A stretch of 44,815 bases of DNA from an uncultured Faecalibacterium sp. (GTDB taxonomy: Bacteria > Bacillota > Clostridia > Oscillospirales > Ruminococcaceae). The DNA is taken from NCBI GenBank assembly GCA_934561485.1, contig CAKTGS010000006.1, forward strand, positions 1 through 44,815, given 5' to 3'. Positions 16,345-25,707 of this stretch are shown here, piece after piece. Under the pieces are notes generated by a model. It made no database searches. It was not told the origin of the DNA and saw only the letters and a list, made by a program, of their open reading frames with translations. The position numbers and the translations under genes are program-made. Position 1 is the stretch's first letter, and each line of letters begins with the position of its first letter.

Positions 16345-16387
16345 CAAAAAGGCCCGGGCCTCTTTGCACAGAGGTCCGGACCCTTTG
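16345..16387 (-). terminator. Terminator after mutS2
   Basis: Minus-strand stem-loop beginning AAAGGGTCCGG, with inner CCTCT/AGAGG helix and closing CCGGGCCTTT, then five T. It closes the phoH-to-mutS2 run and separates it from the sporulation operon. Confidence 0.85.
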
Positions 16388-16396
16388 GGGTTCTCT

Positions 16397-18808
16397 TTAC
16401 TTCAGTTCTACAACGGTCACGCCGCTTTCGCCCTCGCCATAGCGCCCCAGACGGAAGCTTTTGACCATGCGGTTGCCGCGCAGGTGCTTGTGAATGGCGG
16501 TGCGCAGTGCCCCGGTGCCATTGCCGTGGATCAGATACACCACGGTCTGGCCGTTCAGAATTGCACGGTCGATGAAGGAATCCACTTCCGGCAATGCTTC
16601 GTCCACGGTCAGTCCCAGCAGATTGCACTCCATTTTGGCAGAGCGGTTCACCCGTTCCACATGGCCGTTCGGACGGTTGGCATCGCCGGTCAGGCGGGAA
16701 TAGCGCTGCTGCGCCTTGGTCTGGGGCTTCGGGTCCCGGACCAGCTTTTCCGGCTGTTTCAGGCCTTTGAGCGGCACCTTGGTTTTGATGATGCCGGCCC
16801 GCACCAGGACATCGCCGTTTTTGTCCGGCAGCGACAGCACCGTGGCCAGCTGGTTCAGCTCTGCAATGCAGACTTCCTGACCCACCTTGACCTCTTTCAG
16901 CGGCACAAACTCCTTGACGGGGTTGTGCACCACCTCAGTGCCCATAAACAGCTTTTCCGATTCTTTTTTGGCAATTTCCCGGGCGCGCTGGGCTTTCTGC
17001 TGGGTGCTCATGCGCTCATCCTTCTGCAGTCGGCGCAACTCGTCCGTCAGTGCATAGGCCTTGCTTTCCACTTCCTGCGCCAGCGTGCGCGCCTTGGCAC
17101 GGGCCGCTTCCAGTTCGTTTTCGCCCTGGCGGATCAGCTCATCACGCTTTTTCTGGGCAGCTTCCAGCTGGTGGGAGGCCTCGCTCTTCAGCTCTTCCAC
17201 CTCATTCTGGCTTTCCTTGAGCTGCAGCTTCAGGTCATCCAGCTGGCCCAGAACGGCATCCAGCCGTTTGTCCTCCGCAGACAGATGCTGCTGGGCTGCT
17301 TCAATGACCCGCTCCGGAATGCCCAGCTTTTCACTGATGAGAAATGCATTGGATTTGCCCGGCACGCCCACGCTCAGCTTGTAGGTCGGGCGCAGGGTTT
17401 CCAGGTCGAATTCGCAGCTGGCGTTGACCACACCTTTGGTCTCCAGCGCAAACACCTTCAACTCTGCATAATGGGTGGTTGCCATCAGCAGCACGCCGCG
17501 GCGGCGCAGCTCTTCAATGATGGCAACGGCCAGCGCGGCACCTTCGGCGGGGTCGGTGCCGGCCCCCAGCTCATCCAGCAGCACAAGGGTGCGAGGCATG
17601 GCAAGTTCCAGAATGCCGGTGATCTTCTTCATGTGGCCGGAGAAGGTGGAAAGGCTCTGCTCAATGCTCTGTTCATCGCCAATGTCCACCAGGAATTCAT
17701 CAAACACACAGATCTCGCTGCGCTCATCGGCAGGAATCAGAAAGCCGCACTGTGCCATGGCGCACAGCAGACCTGCCGTTTTCAGGGTAACCGTTTTGCC
17801 GCCGGTGTTCGGGCCGGTAATGATCAGCGAGTCGTACTCGCGGCCCAGTGAAATATCCACCGGAACGCACTTTTTGGGGTCGATCAGCGGGTGGCGTGCC
17901 CGGATCAGCGAGAAGGAGCTGTCGGTGCGCACGGTCGGCTTGAATGCCTTGAGGTCCAGTGCCAGACGTGCCTTGGCCAGCAGCACATCAATGTCCAGCA
18001 TGGCCTGATAGCTGTACTGGAACTGCGGCTCAATGGCTGCCACCTGTGCGGTAAAGGCCACCAGGATGCGCTCAATTTCCTGGGCTTCCTGGGCGCGGTA
18101 CTGCAGGATGCGGGCATTGGCTTCCACCACCGCCTGCGGTTCCACAAATACGGTGGCACCGGTGGACGACACATCGTGGATGATGCCGCTCACCTCACCG
18201 CGGTACTCGCTTTTGACCGGCACGACATACCGGCCGTTGCGCATGGAGACCACGCTTTCCTGCAGGTACTTGGAGGTATCCATGTTGCGCACCATGCTCT
18301 CCAGCCGGTCACGGATGCTGTTTTCGGTGGCACGGATCTTCTTGCGCAGGTCGTTCAGGGTGCGGGAAGCTGTGTCCGCCATGGCGTCCGGAGCCAGAAT
18401 GGCGCTGGAGATCTGCTGTTCCAGCCCCGGCTGCGGAGCCAGTGCATAGAACAGATCATCGGTAGGCAGCATCTCGTGTTCCGAAGAGCCGTACCAGGCG
18501 GTCAGGTTCTGGAAGTTGCGCAGTGCACCGGCCACCATCAGCAGTTCGCCCATGGAGAGCACACCACCCTTGACGGCGCGTGCCGCCAGCTGGCTGACCC
18601 CTTCCACCCCGCCAAAGCGCGGGGAACCATTTTTGATCAGCAGCGTGTTGATGGCGTCCGTCTGTTCCAGCGCATAGCGTACCTCATCGGGGTCGCACTG
18701 CGGCTGCAGGGCCAGCAGTTTTTCCCGCGCTTCCCGGCACACGCAGCCATCTGCCGCCCGGGCAATGATCTTGTCCAGCTCTAATGTTTTTAAGTAACTC
18801 GTTTCCAT
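16397..18808 (-). CDS. mutS2: Endonuclease MutS2
   Basis: MutS-family ATPase with a C-terminal Smr nuclease. In Bacillus it has been tied to recombination control and to rescue of collided ribosomes. The 803 residues are a normal length. Walker A GPNTGGKT is near residue 332, with FDEFLVDIGDEQSIEQSLSTFSGHM and LLDELGAGTDPAEGAALA behind it. A charged coiled coil spans about 510-640. The Smr domain (about 725-803) starts NLLGLTVDEALPEVDSF and contains LIHGNGTGALR, the expected catalytic-type motif. AAAGGATC precedes the ATG. Confidence 0.97.
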   Translation of the reverse strand: METSYLKTLELDKIIARAADGCVCREAREKLLALQPQCDPDEVRYALEQTDAINTLLIKNGSPRFGGVEGVSQLAARAVKGGVLSMGELLMVAGALRNFQNLTAWYGSSEHEMLPTDDLFYALAPQPGLEQQISSAILAPDAMADTASRTLNDLRKKIRATENSIRDRLESMVRNMDTSKYLQESVVSMRNGRYVVPVKSEYRGEVSGIIHDVSSTGATVFVEPQAVVEANARILQYRAQEAQEIERILVAFTAQVAAIEPQFQYSYQAMLDIDVLLAKARLALDLKAFKPTVRTDSSFSLIRARHPLIDPKKCVPVDISLGREYDSLIITGPNTGGKTVTLKTAGLLCAMAQCGFLIPADERSEICVFDEFLVDIGDEQSIEQSLSTFSGHMKKITGILELAMPRTLVLLDELGAGTDPAEGAALAVAIIEELRRRGVLLMATTHYAELKVFALETKGVVNASCEFDLETLRPTYKLSVGVPGKSNAFLISEKLGIPERVIEAAQQHLSAEDKRLDAVLGQLDDLKLQLKESQNEVEELKSEASHQLEAAQKKRDELIRQGENELEAARAKARTLAQEVESKAYALTDELRRLQKDERMSTQQKAQRAREIAKKESEKLFMGTEVVHNPVKEFVPLKEVKVGQEVCIAELNQLATVLSLPDKNGDVLVRAGIIKTKVPLKGLKQPEKLVRDPKPQTKAQQRYSRLTGDANRPNGHVERVNRSAKMECNLLGLTVDEALPEVDSFIDRAILNGQTVVYLIHGNGTGALRTAIHKHLRGNRMVKSFRLGRYGEGESGVTVVELK

Positions 18809-18823
18809 ATTGATCCTTTTGGT

Positions 18824-19570
18824 TCAGGGCAGCACTGTTTTTAAAAAGTCGTAGCTCTTCAAAGGCTTGTCCAGGTGGACCAGCGCATAGCGTTCGGTCA
18901 CCGCTGCAAGCTTTTGCAGGCTGCCCAGAGAAATCTTGAATGCAAATATTTTTTTATCTTCCACCAGGCAGATGTGCCGCAGCGCAAACAGTGCGCCCCG
19001 GTCCAGGTTGCACGTCTTGCCCTCTTTGGCGGCACAGTCGGCACACAGCAGGTGCCCCTCCTGCACATCCAGGTAAAAGGCATCGCCCTCGTAGGTGCCG
19101 CAGTCCCGGCAGCAGACCAGCTGCGGCAGAAAGCCGCACTCACTCATGGTGCGCAGTTCAAACACAGCCTTGATCACCCGCAGGTCTGCCTTGTTTTCGC
19201 TGATCATGTACAGGCAGTTGAGCAGCAGCCGCAGTTCCCGTTCCGCTTCCTGCCCGGTGGGGGTCAGGGCAGCCGCCATTTCGGCCAGATACATGGCAAG
19301 GCTCATGCCCTCAATAGACGATGCAATGCCATGAAACACATTTTTGACGGATGCTTCCCGCACGGTGTACATGTTGCGCCCCGGCACCAGCGTAAACTCC
19401 GAGTAGCAAAACAGCCCGCAGGCGCTGAACAATTTGCTTTTCAGCCGCAGGCTGCTCTGTGCCGAAGCCGAGATCACCCCAAGCCCCGGTGTAAGGAGGG
19501 TGAGAATCCGGTCCGATTCTTTATATTTTGTTTCCTTCAGCACCAGCCCCGGTGTTACAAAGGTTTCCAT
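18824..19570 (-). CDS. recO: DNA repair protein RecO
   Basis: Mediator that loads RecA with RecF and RecR and anneals single strands. The ATG at 19570 (METFVTPGLVLKETKYKESDRIL) gives 248 residues; the longer frame to 19708 is the yqzL region in another phase. An OB fold (1-80) is followed by a helical domain with a zinc-type cysteine set: C153/C154, C157, C176 and C179. GAGGCGGAGG precedes the start. It overlaps the end of the yqzL-like gene by 50 bases. Confidence 0.95.
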   Translation of the reverse strand: METFVTPGLVLKETKYKESDRILTLLTPGLGVISASAQSSLRLKSKLFSACGLFCYSEFTLVPGRNMYTVREASVKNVFHGIASSIEGMSLAMYLAEMAAALTPTGQEAERELRLLLNCLYMISENKADLRVIKAVFELRTMSECGFLPQLVCCRDCGTYEGDAFYLDVQEGHLLCADCAAKEGKTCNLDRGALFALRHICLVEDKKIFAFKISLGSLQKLAAVTERYALVHLDKPLKSYDFLKTVLP

Positions 19571-19685
19571 CCTCCGCCTCTTCTGCCGGGTGTGGGTCCG
19601 GCTGCTGCACCTGTTGTTTGTAATCGAGATACCGGAGGATATTCCCCGTGCAGGCAAACGCCCGCCAACTGGCCTGTGCGTCCAT
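19521..19685 (-). CDS. yqzL: YqzL-like small protein
   Basis: A 54-residue frame lying between era and recO, the position of yqzL in Bacillus. The core SWRAFACTGNILRYLDYKQ (residues 6-24) matches the YqzL pattern of W, F, TG, YL and YK at the right spacing. The ATG at 19685 has GAGAGG 6-7 bases upstream. The C-terminal 17 codons overlap recO in another phase and show no family pattern, so the tail may be species specific. Function is unknown in the family. A longer open frame (to 19733) has no better start. Confidence 0.6.
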   Translation of the reverse strand: MDAQASWRAFACTGNILRYLDYKQQVQQPDPHPAEEAEDGNLCNTGAGAEGNKI

Positions 19686-19774
19686 GCGCAGCCTCTCTTT
19701 CCCCGCAAGCTTCGCTGCTAGTATCCACGGCATCGGCCTTGCTCATGCAAGGAAAATCCGCCCTGCGGTGGTGC

Positions 19775-20713
19775 TCAGCGGGTGGTGTTGTTCTGCTTGA
19801 AGCCGAAATTGTTCAGCAGAAACTCGTTGTCACGCCAGTCCGATTTGACCTTGACCCAGCACTGCAGATTGACCCGGCAGCCCAAGAATTCTTCGCAGTC
19901 GGCACGGGCTGCGCTGGCGATCTTTTTCAGCATGGCACCGCCTTTGCCGATCACCATGCCCTTGTGGCTTTCCCGCTCGCAATAAATGTTCACATCAATG
20001 TCGATCAGGCCGGTGCCGGGGCGCTCTTTGAAGCGCTCCACCACCACCGCAATGCCGTGGGGGATCTCGTCCCGCATGAACAGCAGTGCCTTTTCGCGGA
20101 TCACCTCTGCCACCAGCTCTTTTTCCGGCATGTCGGTGTAGGCGTCATCGTCAAAATAATGAGGGCCTTCCACGGCATAGCGGCTCAATGCATCAAACAA
20201 CTGCTCGCAGCCCTCATTGTCGCGGACGCTGATCGTGTAAACAGCATCAAATACACCCAGCGCCTTCAGCTCTTCTTTGCGGGCATCCAGATCTGCCGGT
20301 TCCTTGACCAGGTCAGTTTTGTTGATCACGGCAATGGCCGGACCGCCGCTGCTGCGCAGCATGTCCACCAGTGCCATTTCGGATTCATTCAGCGCACCAT
20401 ACGGCTCAAACAGCATCATGGAAACATCCACATCGGCAATGGAATCGCTGGCCGTCTTATCCATGCGCTTGCCCAGCTTGTTGCGGGCCTTGTGCACGCC
20501 GGGGGTATCCAGCAGCACATACTGCAGCGGCCCCCGGGTGATTACACCCGTAATACGGGTGCGGGTGGTTTGGGGTTTGGAGGTGACAATGGCCACTTTT
20601 TCGCCAACCAGAAGGTTGGTCAGGCTGGATTTGCCAACATTGGGTCGGCCGATCACGGCAACAAATACCGAGGAAGTATCGTAATGACCCTGAATGGGTG
20701 TAGCGTTATTCAA
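19775..20713 (-). CDS. era: GTPase Era
   Basis: Ribosome-assembly GTPase that binds the 3' end of 16S rRNA. The 312 residues from the TTG at 20713 have AGGAG at 7 bases; a GTG at 20749 would add 12 residues but has no ribosome site. G1 GRPNVGKS is at 22-29, then TSKPQTTR, DTPG, NKTD and the C-terminal KH domain with GMVIGKGGAMLKKI. NFGFKQNN at the C-terminus differs from the usual DLGY ending. Confidence 0.96.
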   Translation of the reverse strand: MNNATPIQGHYDTSSVFVAVIGRPNVGKSSLTNLLVGEKVAIVTSKPQTTRTRITGVITRGPLQYVLLDTPGVHKARNKLGKRMDKTASDSIADVDVSMMLFEPYGALNESEMALVDMLRSSGGPAIAVINKTDLVKEPADLDARKEELKALGVFDAVYTISVRDNEGCEQLFDALSRYAVEGPHYFDDDAYTDMPEKELVAEVIREKALLFMRDEIPHGIAVVVERFKERPGTGLIDIDVNIYCERESHKGMVIGKGGAMLKKIASAARADCEEFLGCRVNLQCWVKVKSDWRDNEFLLNNFGFKQNNTTR

Positions 20714-20771
20714 AATGTAACTCCTGTCTGTTTTGTGCGGCAGCCGCACAGGGTAAATGGTTCCCGGCAGA

Positions 20772-21263
20772 TCACTCCGTATAGCTCACGGTGCGGGGCA
20801 GGCCCAGCTGCAGCAGCACGGCCTCTTCCTTTTCGCGCATCCGCATGGCCTCCAGGCCGCCGTTTTCATGGTCATAGCCCAGCAGGTGCAGCATGGAATG
20901 TACGGTCAGAAATGCCACTTCACGCTGCAGCGGGTGGCCGTAAAGGTTGGCCTGCTCCAGAGCGCGCTCCATGCTGATGACAATGTCTCCCAGCATCTTG
21001 CAGCCGTTGTTTTCGTCCACATCATACTGGCCGTCCACACCCAGCGGAAAGCTGAGCACATCGGTGGGCATGGGTTTGTTGCGGTACTGGTTGTTCAGCT
21101 CCGCAATGGCCGCATTGTCCACAAAAGTAACGCTGATCTCTGCCGGGGCATCAAAGTGCTCATATTCCAGCACAGCATTGCAGGCGCGGCGGATGAGAAT
21201 GCGCAGACCGGAAGGCACCTTGACGGCCTTCTGCGAATTGGTGATCAAAACTTTATTGGACAT
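20772..21263 (-). CDS. ybeY: Endoribonuclease YbeY (rRNA maturation)
   Basis: Zinc-dependent RNase for 16S 3'-end maturation and ribosome quality control. The 163 residues include NNQYRNKPMPTDVLSFPL and LGDIVIS, with the metal motif HSMLHLLGYDH near residues 120-131. It follows phoH by 48 bases and precedes era, the conserved phoH-ybeY-era neighbourhood. Confidence 0.96.
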   Translation of the reverse strand: MSNKVLITNSQKAVKVPSGLRILIRRACNAVLEYEHFDAPAEISVTFVDNAAIAELNNQYRNKPMPTDVLSFPLGVDGQYDVDENNGCKMLGDIVISMERALEQANLYGHPLQREVAFLTVHSMLHLLGYDHENGGLEAMRMREKEEAVLLQLGLPRTVSYTE

Positions 21264-21311
21264 AATGTGTCCTCTCCTTTCTGTTGGAAACAGCAGCAGG
21301 TATCTGCCCCG

Positions 21312-22280
<969 letters not shown>

Positions 22281-22474
22281 GTCGGCCTCCTGCTCTGTAA
22301 AATTTGACACCTATATTGTACCACCAAAACTTCAAGAAGAAAACTATGAAAAGTGCACAAAATATTTTCATCTGTTCCATCGGTTTTTCCATACAGCAGG
22401 ACAGCAGCCCCCGCATGGATGCACCGAGCATTCTGGCCGGAAAACATGAGGTTTTCAAAAAGCCGAATTCTCTC

Positions 22475-22503
22475 TTGACAGCTATATCGGGAAGCGATAT
22501 ACT
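22475..22503 (+). promoter_or_regulatory. Consensus promoter of padR
   Basis: TTGACA (22475-22480), exactly 17 bases, TATACT (22498-22503). The spacer and -10 carry one copy of the double palindrome described next, which implies repression by blocking RNA polymerase. Confidence 0.87.
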
Positions 22504-22530
22504 GTTGTCATGATATATCGCTTCCCGATA
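22483..22530 (+). promoter_or_regulatory. Double palindromic PadR operator
   Basis: Two TATCG-N5-CGATA palindromes, TATCGGGAAGCGATA (22485-22499) and TATCGCTTCCCGATA (22516-22530), which are reverse complements of each other. Their centres are 31 bases apart, about three helical turns. The first covers the promoter -10; the second is downstream of it. Confidence 0.7.
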
Positions 22531-22566
22531 CAAAGACGCCCGATAGACTGGAGAGTGACACCTGCA

Positions 22567-22878
22567 ATGGAAAACATTGCCCTGACCGAATCGACCTATT
22601 ACATTCTGCTTTCGCTTTATCATCCGCAGCATGGGTATGGCATCATGCAGCAGACGGAACAGCTTTCCGGCGGGCGGGTGCGCCTTGCCGCCGGGACGCT
22701 TTACGGCGCGCTGACCTCTCTGTGCGAAAAAGGCTGGATCAAGCAGCTGCCCCTGCAGAGTGGCAGCCGCAAAAAAGAGTACCAACTCACCAAAGAAGGG
22801 CGAGCCGTTCTGAAGCGTGAACTCGACCGGCTGCGGCAGCTGGTTGCAAACGGCGAAAGTATTTTACAGGAGGAATGA
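22567..22878 (+). CDS. PadR family transcriptional regulator
   Basis: Winged-helix regulator, 103 residues, PadR subfamily 2 type (short, one C-terminal helix). LTESTYYILLSLYHPQHGYGIMQQTEQLS, GTLYGALTSLCEKGWI and KKEYQLTKEGRAVLKREL are the family landmarks. The start is the ATG at 22567. Its stop lies in the ribosome site region of the next gene, so the two are co-translated. The palindromes over its own promoter suggest autoregulation. The ligand is unknown; these small PadR proteins often control an adjacent membrane protein. Confidence 0.93.
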   Translation: MENIALTESTYYILLSLYHPQHGYGIMQQTEQLSGGRVRLAAGTLYGALTSLCEKGWIKQLPLQSGSRKKEYQLTKEGRAVLKRELDRLRQLVANGESILQEE

Positions 22879-22880
22879 CC

Positions 22881-23384
22881 ATGAACGAGCGCAAAAAGAT
22901 CCACCGGATCTTCTGGGTCTGGGAGTTTGAAAAAGAAGAACGCTGGCTGAACGAGATGGCCCTGGAAGGCTGGGCACTGAACAAGGCTGCTTTTTGCAGC
23001 TATCGCTTTGTGCGCTGTGAGCCGGGCGAGTACATCATTCGCATGGAGATGAGCAAAAGCACCGAATACCGGAATTTTGTGGAAGGCCTGGGGGCAGAAT
23101 ATGTCGGCGGCTGCGTCAACTGGCTCTATTTCCGCCGCAAGGCAGAACTGGGAGACTTTGACCTGTTCTCGGACATCGACTCCCGCATCGGCCAGCTGGA
23201 CCGCATTGGCAAAATGCTGTGGCTGCTCTGTCTGGCCAACCTGCTCATCGGGATCTCCAATCTGATGAGCGGCCGGACGATCTCCATTTTGAACCTGCTG
23301 TGCGCCGCAGTCCTTTCTTACGGGCTGGGCCGCATCCACGGCAAGAAAGAATCGCTGGAGCACGAGCGCACCCTGCACGAATGA
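22881..23384 (+). CDS. DUF2812 membrane protein paired with PadR
   Basis: Membrane protein of unknown function, usual partner of a PadR regulator. The ATG at 22881 is 7 bases after AGGAGG; the ATG at 22875 is too near the ribosome site. The 167 residues have a conserved N-terminal half (about 10-100, with EERWLNEMALEGWAL and YRFVRCEPGEYIIRME) and two C-terminal hydrophobic segments, about 112-129 and 134-150. The conserved half resembles the DUF2812 sequences in many Clostridia. Function is not known. Confidence 0.8.
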   Translation: MNERKKIHRIFWVWEFEKEERWLNEMALEGWALNKAAFCSYRFVRCEPGEYIIRMEMSKSTEYRNFVEGLGAEYVGGCVNWLYFRRKAELGDFDLFSDIDSRIGQLDRIGKMLWLLCLANLLIGISNLMSGRTISILNLLCAAVLSYGLGRIHGKKESLEHERTLHE

Positions 23385-23547
23385 TCTTGTCAAGCCCTTT
23401 TGTGCCACAACCGCAGAGAAAAACAAAACACATCTTTGGACAAAAAGGCAATAGCAAACTTCTCCCCTGCGTGCTACAATAGCAAGCGTTGTGCGGCTTG
23501 CGTCCGGCCAGCCGCTCCGGAATGCTGAAATCAAAGGAGAAGGAACC

Positions 23548-23742
23548 ATGGAACAACTTTTTCTGATGCCCGGTGAAGAACGCTGCGAACGCTTCAAGGA
23601 TGGCAACGGGGTTCCGAAGATTCACTACTCCTATCGCTCGATGCACGGTGCATTTTTTGATTGTGAGAGCCGCAGCCTGGAAGAAGCCCAGCGCTTGTGC
23701 GAGGACTGGCTGGTCGGCCAGGACCGCTGCTACCGCAATTGA
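23548..23742 (+). CDS. Small protein of unknown function, DUF3873-like pattern
   Basis: A 64-residue protein. The start at 23548 follows AAAGGAGAAGG. It has the pattern ERFKDGNGVPKIHYSYR...GAFFDC...SLEEAQRLCEDWL: tyrosine-rich strand, Gly/Phe turn, then a helix ending DWL, which recalls DUF3873 proteins, though I am not sure of the match. No signal peptide or membrane segment. It stands alone, with a TACAAT hexamer upstream and a strong terminator downstream. Confidence 0.6.
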   Translation: MEQLFLMPGEERCERFKDGNGVPKIHYSYRSMHGAFFDCESRSLEEAQRLCEDWLVGQDRCYRN

Positions 23743-23756
23743 CCCCTGAAACCAGC

Positions 23757-23809
23757 AAAGCCTCTGTTCCCGGCACGGCTCAGCCTGCCAGGAGCAGAGG
23801 CTTTTTTTG
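23757..23809 (+). terminator. Bidirectional terminator between small orphan gene and yqeB
   Basis: Long stem with outer AAGCCTCTG/CAGAGGCTT and an inner CGGCA/TGCC helix, followed on the plus strand by seven T. It separates the plus-strand small gene from the convergent selenium operon; the minus-side tail is only TTT. Confidence 0.85.
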
Positions 23810-23815
23810 TTGAAA

Positions 23816-24631
23816 TCAGTGCCACAGCTGTGCACAGACCAGTTCCAGCACACTGCCTGCAATGCAGCGTGCCTTGTCTGAGATCAAGAAGCAGTTGGAA
23901 AGCTCTTCCCGGCGCGGGTCCACGTCCGCCACCTTGAAGCCCGGCGTAACCGGGTAACCGCTGCGCAGCAATCCCCGCAGAATGCCGGAGATCTGTGTTG
24001 TGACCGGCGTAGCTGTTCCATCCGCTGCTTCGATCTGCGCGATCGCTTCCCCGGCTTCCACCAGATCACCGATCTTGCGCAGGTTCACAAAGGTACCGGC
24101 TGCGGCTGCATGGATTACCCGCTCTTTGCCGTAGCCCCCGATCACACCGGGGATGCCGGTGTTCGGGATGGCCGCACCTTCCCGCAGAATGCGCCCCAGC
24201 CGGTGGCCGCGCCTGGTCTCCACCACCATATCCACATCCTGCCCGGCGGTAAAGCCGGGGCCAAGGGCAATGGTCAGCGGTGCCATTGTACGGGTAGTGC
24301 CCAGGTTGCGCTTGGCCAGAATGGCATCTACCACAACTTCCGGCTTTGCCCGGGCAATGCTCTCCCCTTTTGGGTCTACCAAAACCGGCACTGCATGTTC
24401 CGCCCAGACGGCAGCCGCACCGTCCAGCGTTTCAATGCGGACGGCCCGCAGACCTTCCACTGTGGTCTCTCCTTCGTAAACTGCCTCGCTCAGAGCTACC
24501 TGACGGCGGATCGCCGCCGGGTGTTCGGCTTCCAGCACCAGCACCCGCAGACCCGCAGACCATAAGCGGTGGATGGTGCCGGTGGCAAGGTCACCGCCGC
24601 CGCGCACCACAATCAATGCCTCCTGTTTCAT
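23816..24631 (-). CDS. yqeB: Selenium-dependent molybdenum hydroxylase accessory protein YqeB
   Basis: EF2563-type accessory protein, predicted to help mature or insert the selenium-containing molybdenum cofactor. The 271 residues start with VVRGGGDLATGTIHRLW, a Rossmann-like glycine turn, and contain TTRTMAPLTIALGPGFTAGQDVDMVVET, the family signature. The C-terminal half (about 170-250) resembles a biotinyl/lipoyl-like fold (AGTFVNLRKIGDLVEAGEAIAQI), a pattern typical of YqeB. ATGA overlap with the upstream XdhC-like gene. Confidence 0.9.
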   Translation of the reverse strand: MKQEALIVVRGGGDLATGTIHRLWSAGLRVLVLEAEHPAAIRRQVALSEAVYEGETTVEGLRAVRIETLDGAAAVWAEHAVPVLVDPKGESIARAKPEVVVDAILAKRNLGTTRTMAPLTIALGPGFTAGQDVDMVVETRRGHRLGRILREGAAIPNTGIPGVIGGYGKERVIHAAAAGTFVNLRKIGDLVEAGEAIAQIEAADGTATPVTTQISGILRGLLRSGYPVTPGFKVADVDPRREELSNCFLISDKARCIAGSVLELVCAQLWH

Positions 24632-25683
24632 AGCATCGTCTCCTCATTTGCCAGCACCTGCAGCCAGACGTCCATAGAACCGCCGCAGGCAGCCAGAGCG
24701 GCATCCTCATTTTTGCCATCTGCGGAAAAGGCTGCCAGCTGCTGTGGTGCGGCCTGCCCGGCAAGCATCTGCCCGGCTGCCTGCACAGCGCGGTATTCCA
24801 TAATGCCGCCGCCGATGCTGCCCACGGTTTTGCCGTCCGGAAACACCAGCATTTTGGCACCGACTTCCCGCGGCATGGAACCGTGCCGGGCCACAATGGC
24901 AGCCAGAACCACCGGCGTCCGGCTGCCATCTGCCTGCCCCATGGCATCCAGGATCGGCGGCGGAAAGCCCTCAGTCCGGGTGCGGGCGTTTTTGATCTGG
25001 ACCACCTGCGCCAGAATGGAAAGCGCGATCTCTTCTGCGCTCTGGGAGCCGATAGCTAGGCCGATGGGCGCATACAGCGCCTCCACCCGTCCGGCATCCA
25101 GGCCTGCTTCCAGCAGCTGGCGGCGCACCAGCCCGGAACGTCCCCTGCTGCCCATCATGCCCACATAGGCAGCCGGTTTGCGCAGGATTTTTTTCAGACA
25201 TTCCACATCGTAGGTATGGGCACGGGTGACCACGATAAAATAGGTTTCCGCGCCGCCGGGCACTGTTTCCAGCGCCTGTTCAAATGGCTGGCACAAAACA
25301 GCATCCGCCCCGGCTGCGCGAAGAGCCTGCGCATATTCTTCCCGGTCTTCTATGGCAAGCACCGGCAGCCCCAAAAGCTTTGCCAGCCGCACCACCGACA
25401 CGGCCACATGGCCGCCGCCGCATACCACAAGCTGCGGTGCTGCGCCAAAACGCTCTACAAACACCCGGCTGTCTTCCAGTTTCAGAATACCGCTGGCCGT
25501 GCAGTGCTGCAGCGCGCTGCAGCTGCGCGGCAGCAACTGTGCCGCTGCCGTATGCCAGGCAGTCTGTGCACCGCAGAGCAGCAGCTGCTCCCCCAGAAAT
25601 TTTCCGTCCAGCACGGTGGCAAGCGTGCAGCCGCCGTTCGGCTGGCAGGTGCGCAGCGCCTGATACAATGAGCCTGTGTGCAT
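24628..25683 (-). CDS. XdhC/CoxI family hydroxylase maturation protein
   Basis: Member of the XdhC family, which binds Moco and helps sulfurate or load it into xanthine dehydrogenase-type enzymes; here it may handle selenium. The 351 residues run in an unusual order: a short degenerate N-terminal segment, a Rossmann domain (about 85-230, VVCGGGHVAVSVVRLAKLLG and YVGMMGSRGR), then a CoxI-like domain (about 255-315, AIVARHGSMPREVGAKMLVF and GSIGGGIMEYRAV), normally N-terminal. Start ATG has AAAAGGGAG upstream. Confidence 0.85.
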   Translation of the reverse strand: MHTGSLYQALRTCQPNGGCTLATVLDGKFLGEQLLLCGAQTAWHTAAAQLLPRSCSALQHCTASGILKLEDSRVFVERFGAAPQLVVCGGGHVAVSVVRLAKLLGLPVLAIEDREEYAQALRAAGADAVLCQPFEQALETVPGGAETYFIVVTRAHTYDVECLKKILRKPAAYVGMMGSRGRSGLVRRQLLEAGLDAGRVEALYAPIGLAIGSQSAEEIALSILAQVVQIKNARTRTEGFPPPILDAMGQADGSRTPVVLAAIVARHGSMPREVGAKMLVFPDGKTVGSIGGGIMEYRAVQAAGQMLAGQAAPQQLAAFSADGKNEDAALAACGGSMDVWLQVLANEETML

Positions 25684-25707
25684 CGGTTTTCAATCTCCCT
25701 TTTGTTG

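Noticed and set aside
16202..17851. 549-codon plus-strand frame opposite mutS2
   Set aside because: Mirror of a confident mutS2; composition is Gln/His/Phe-rich as in antisense shadows.
22346..22371. ATGAAAA/TTTTCAT inverted repeat upstream of phoH
   Set aside because: AT-rich 7-bp arms around 12 bases; likely by chance, with no U-tract and no repeat elsewhere in view.
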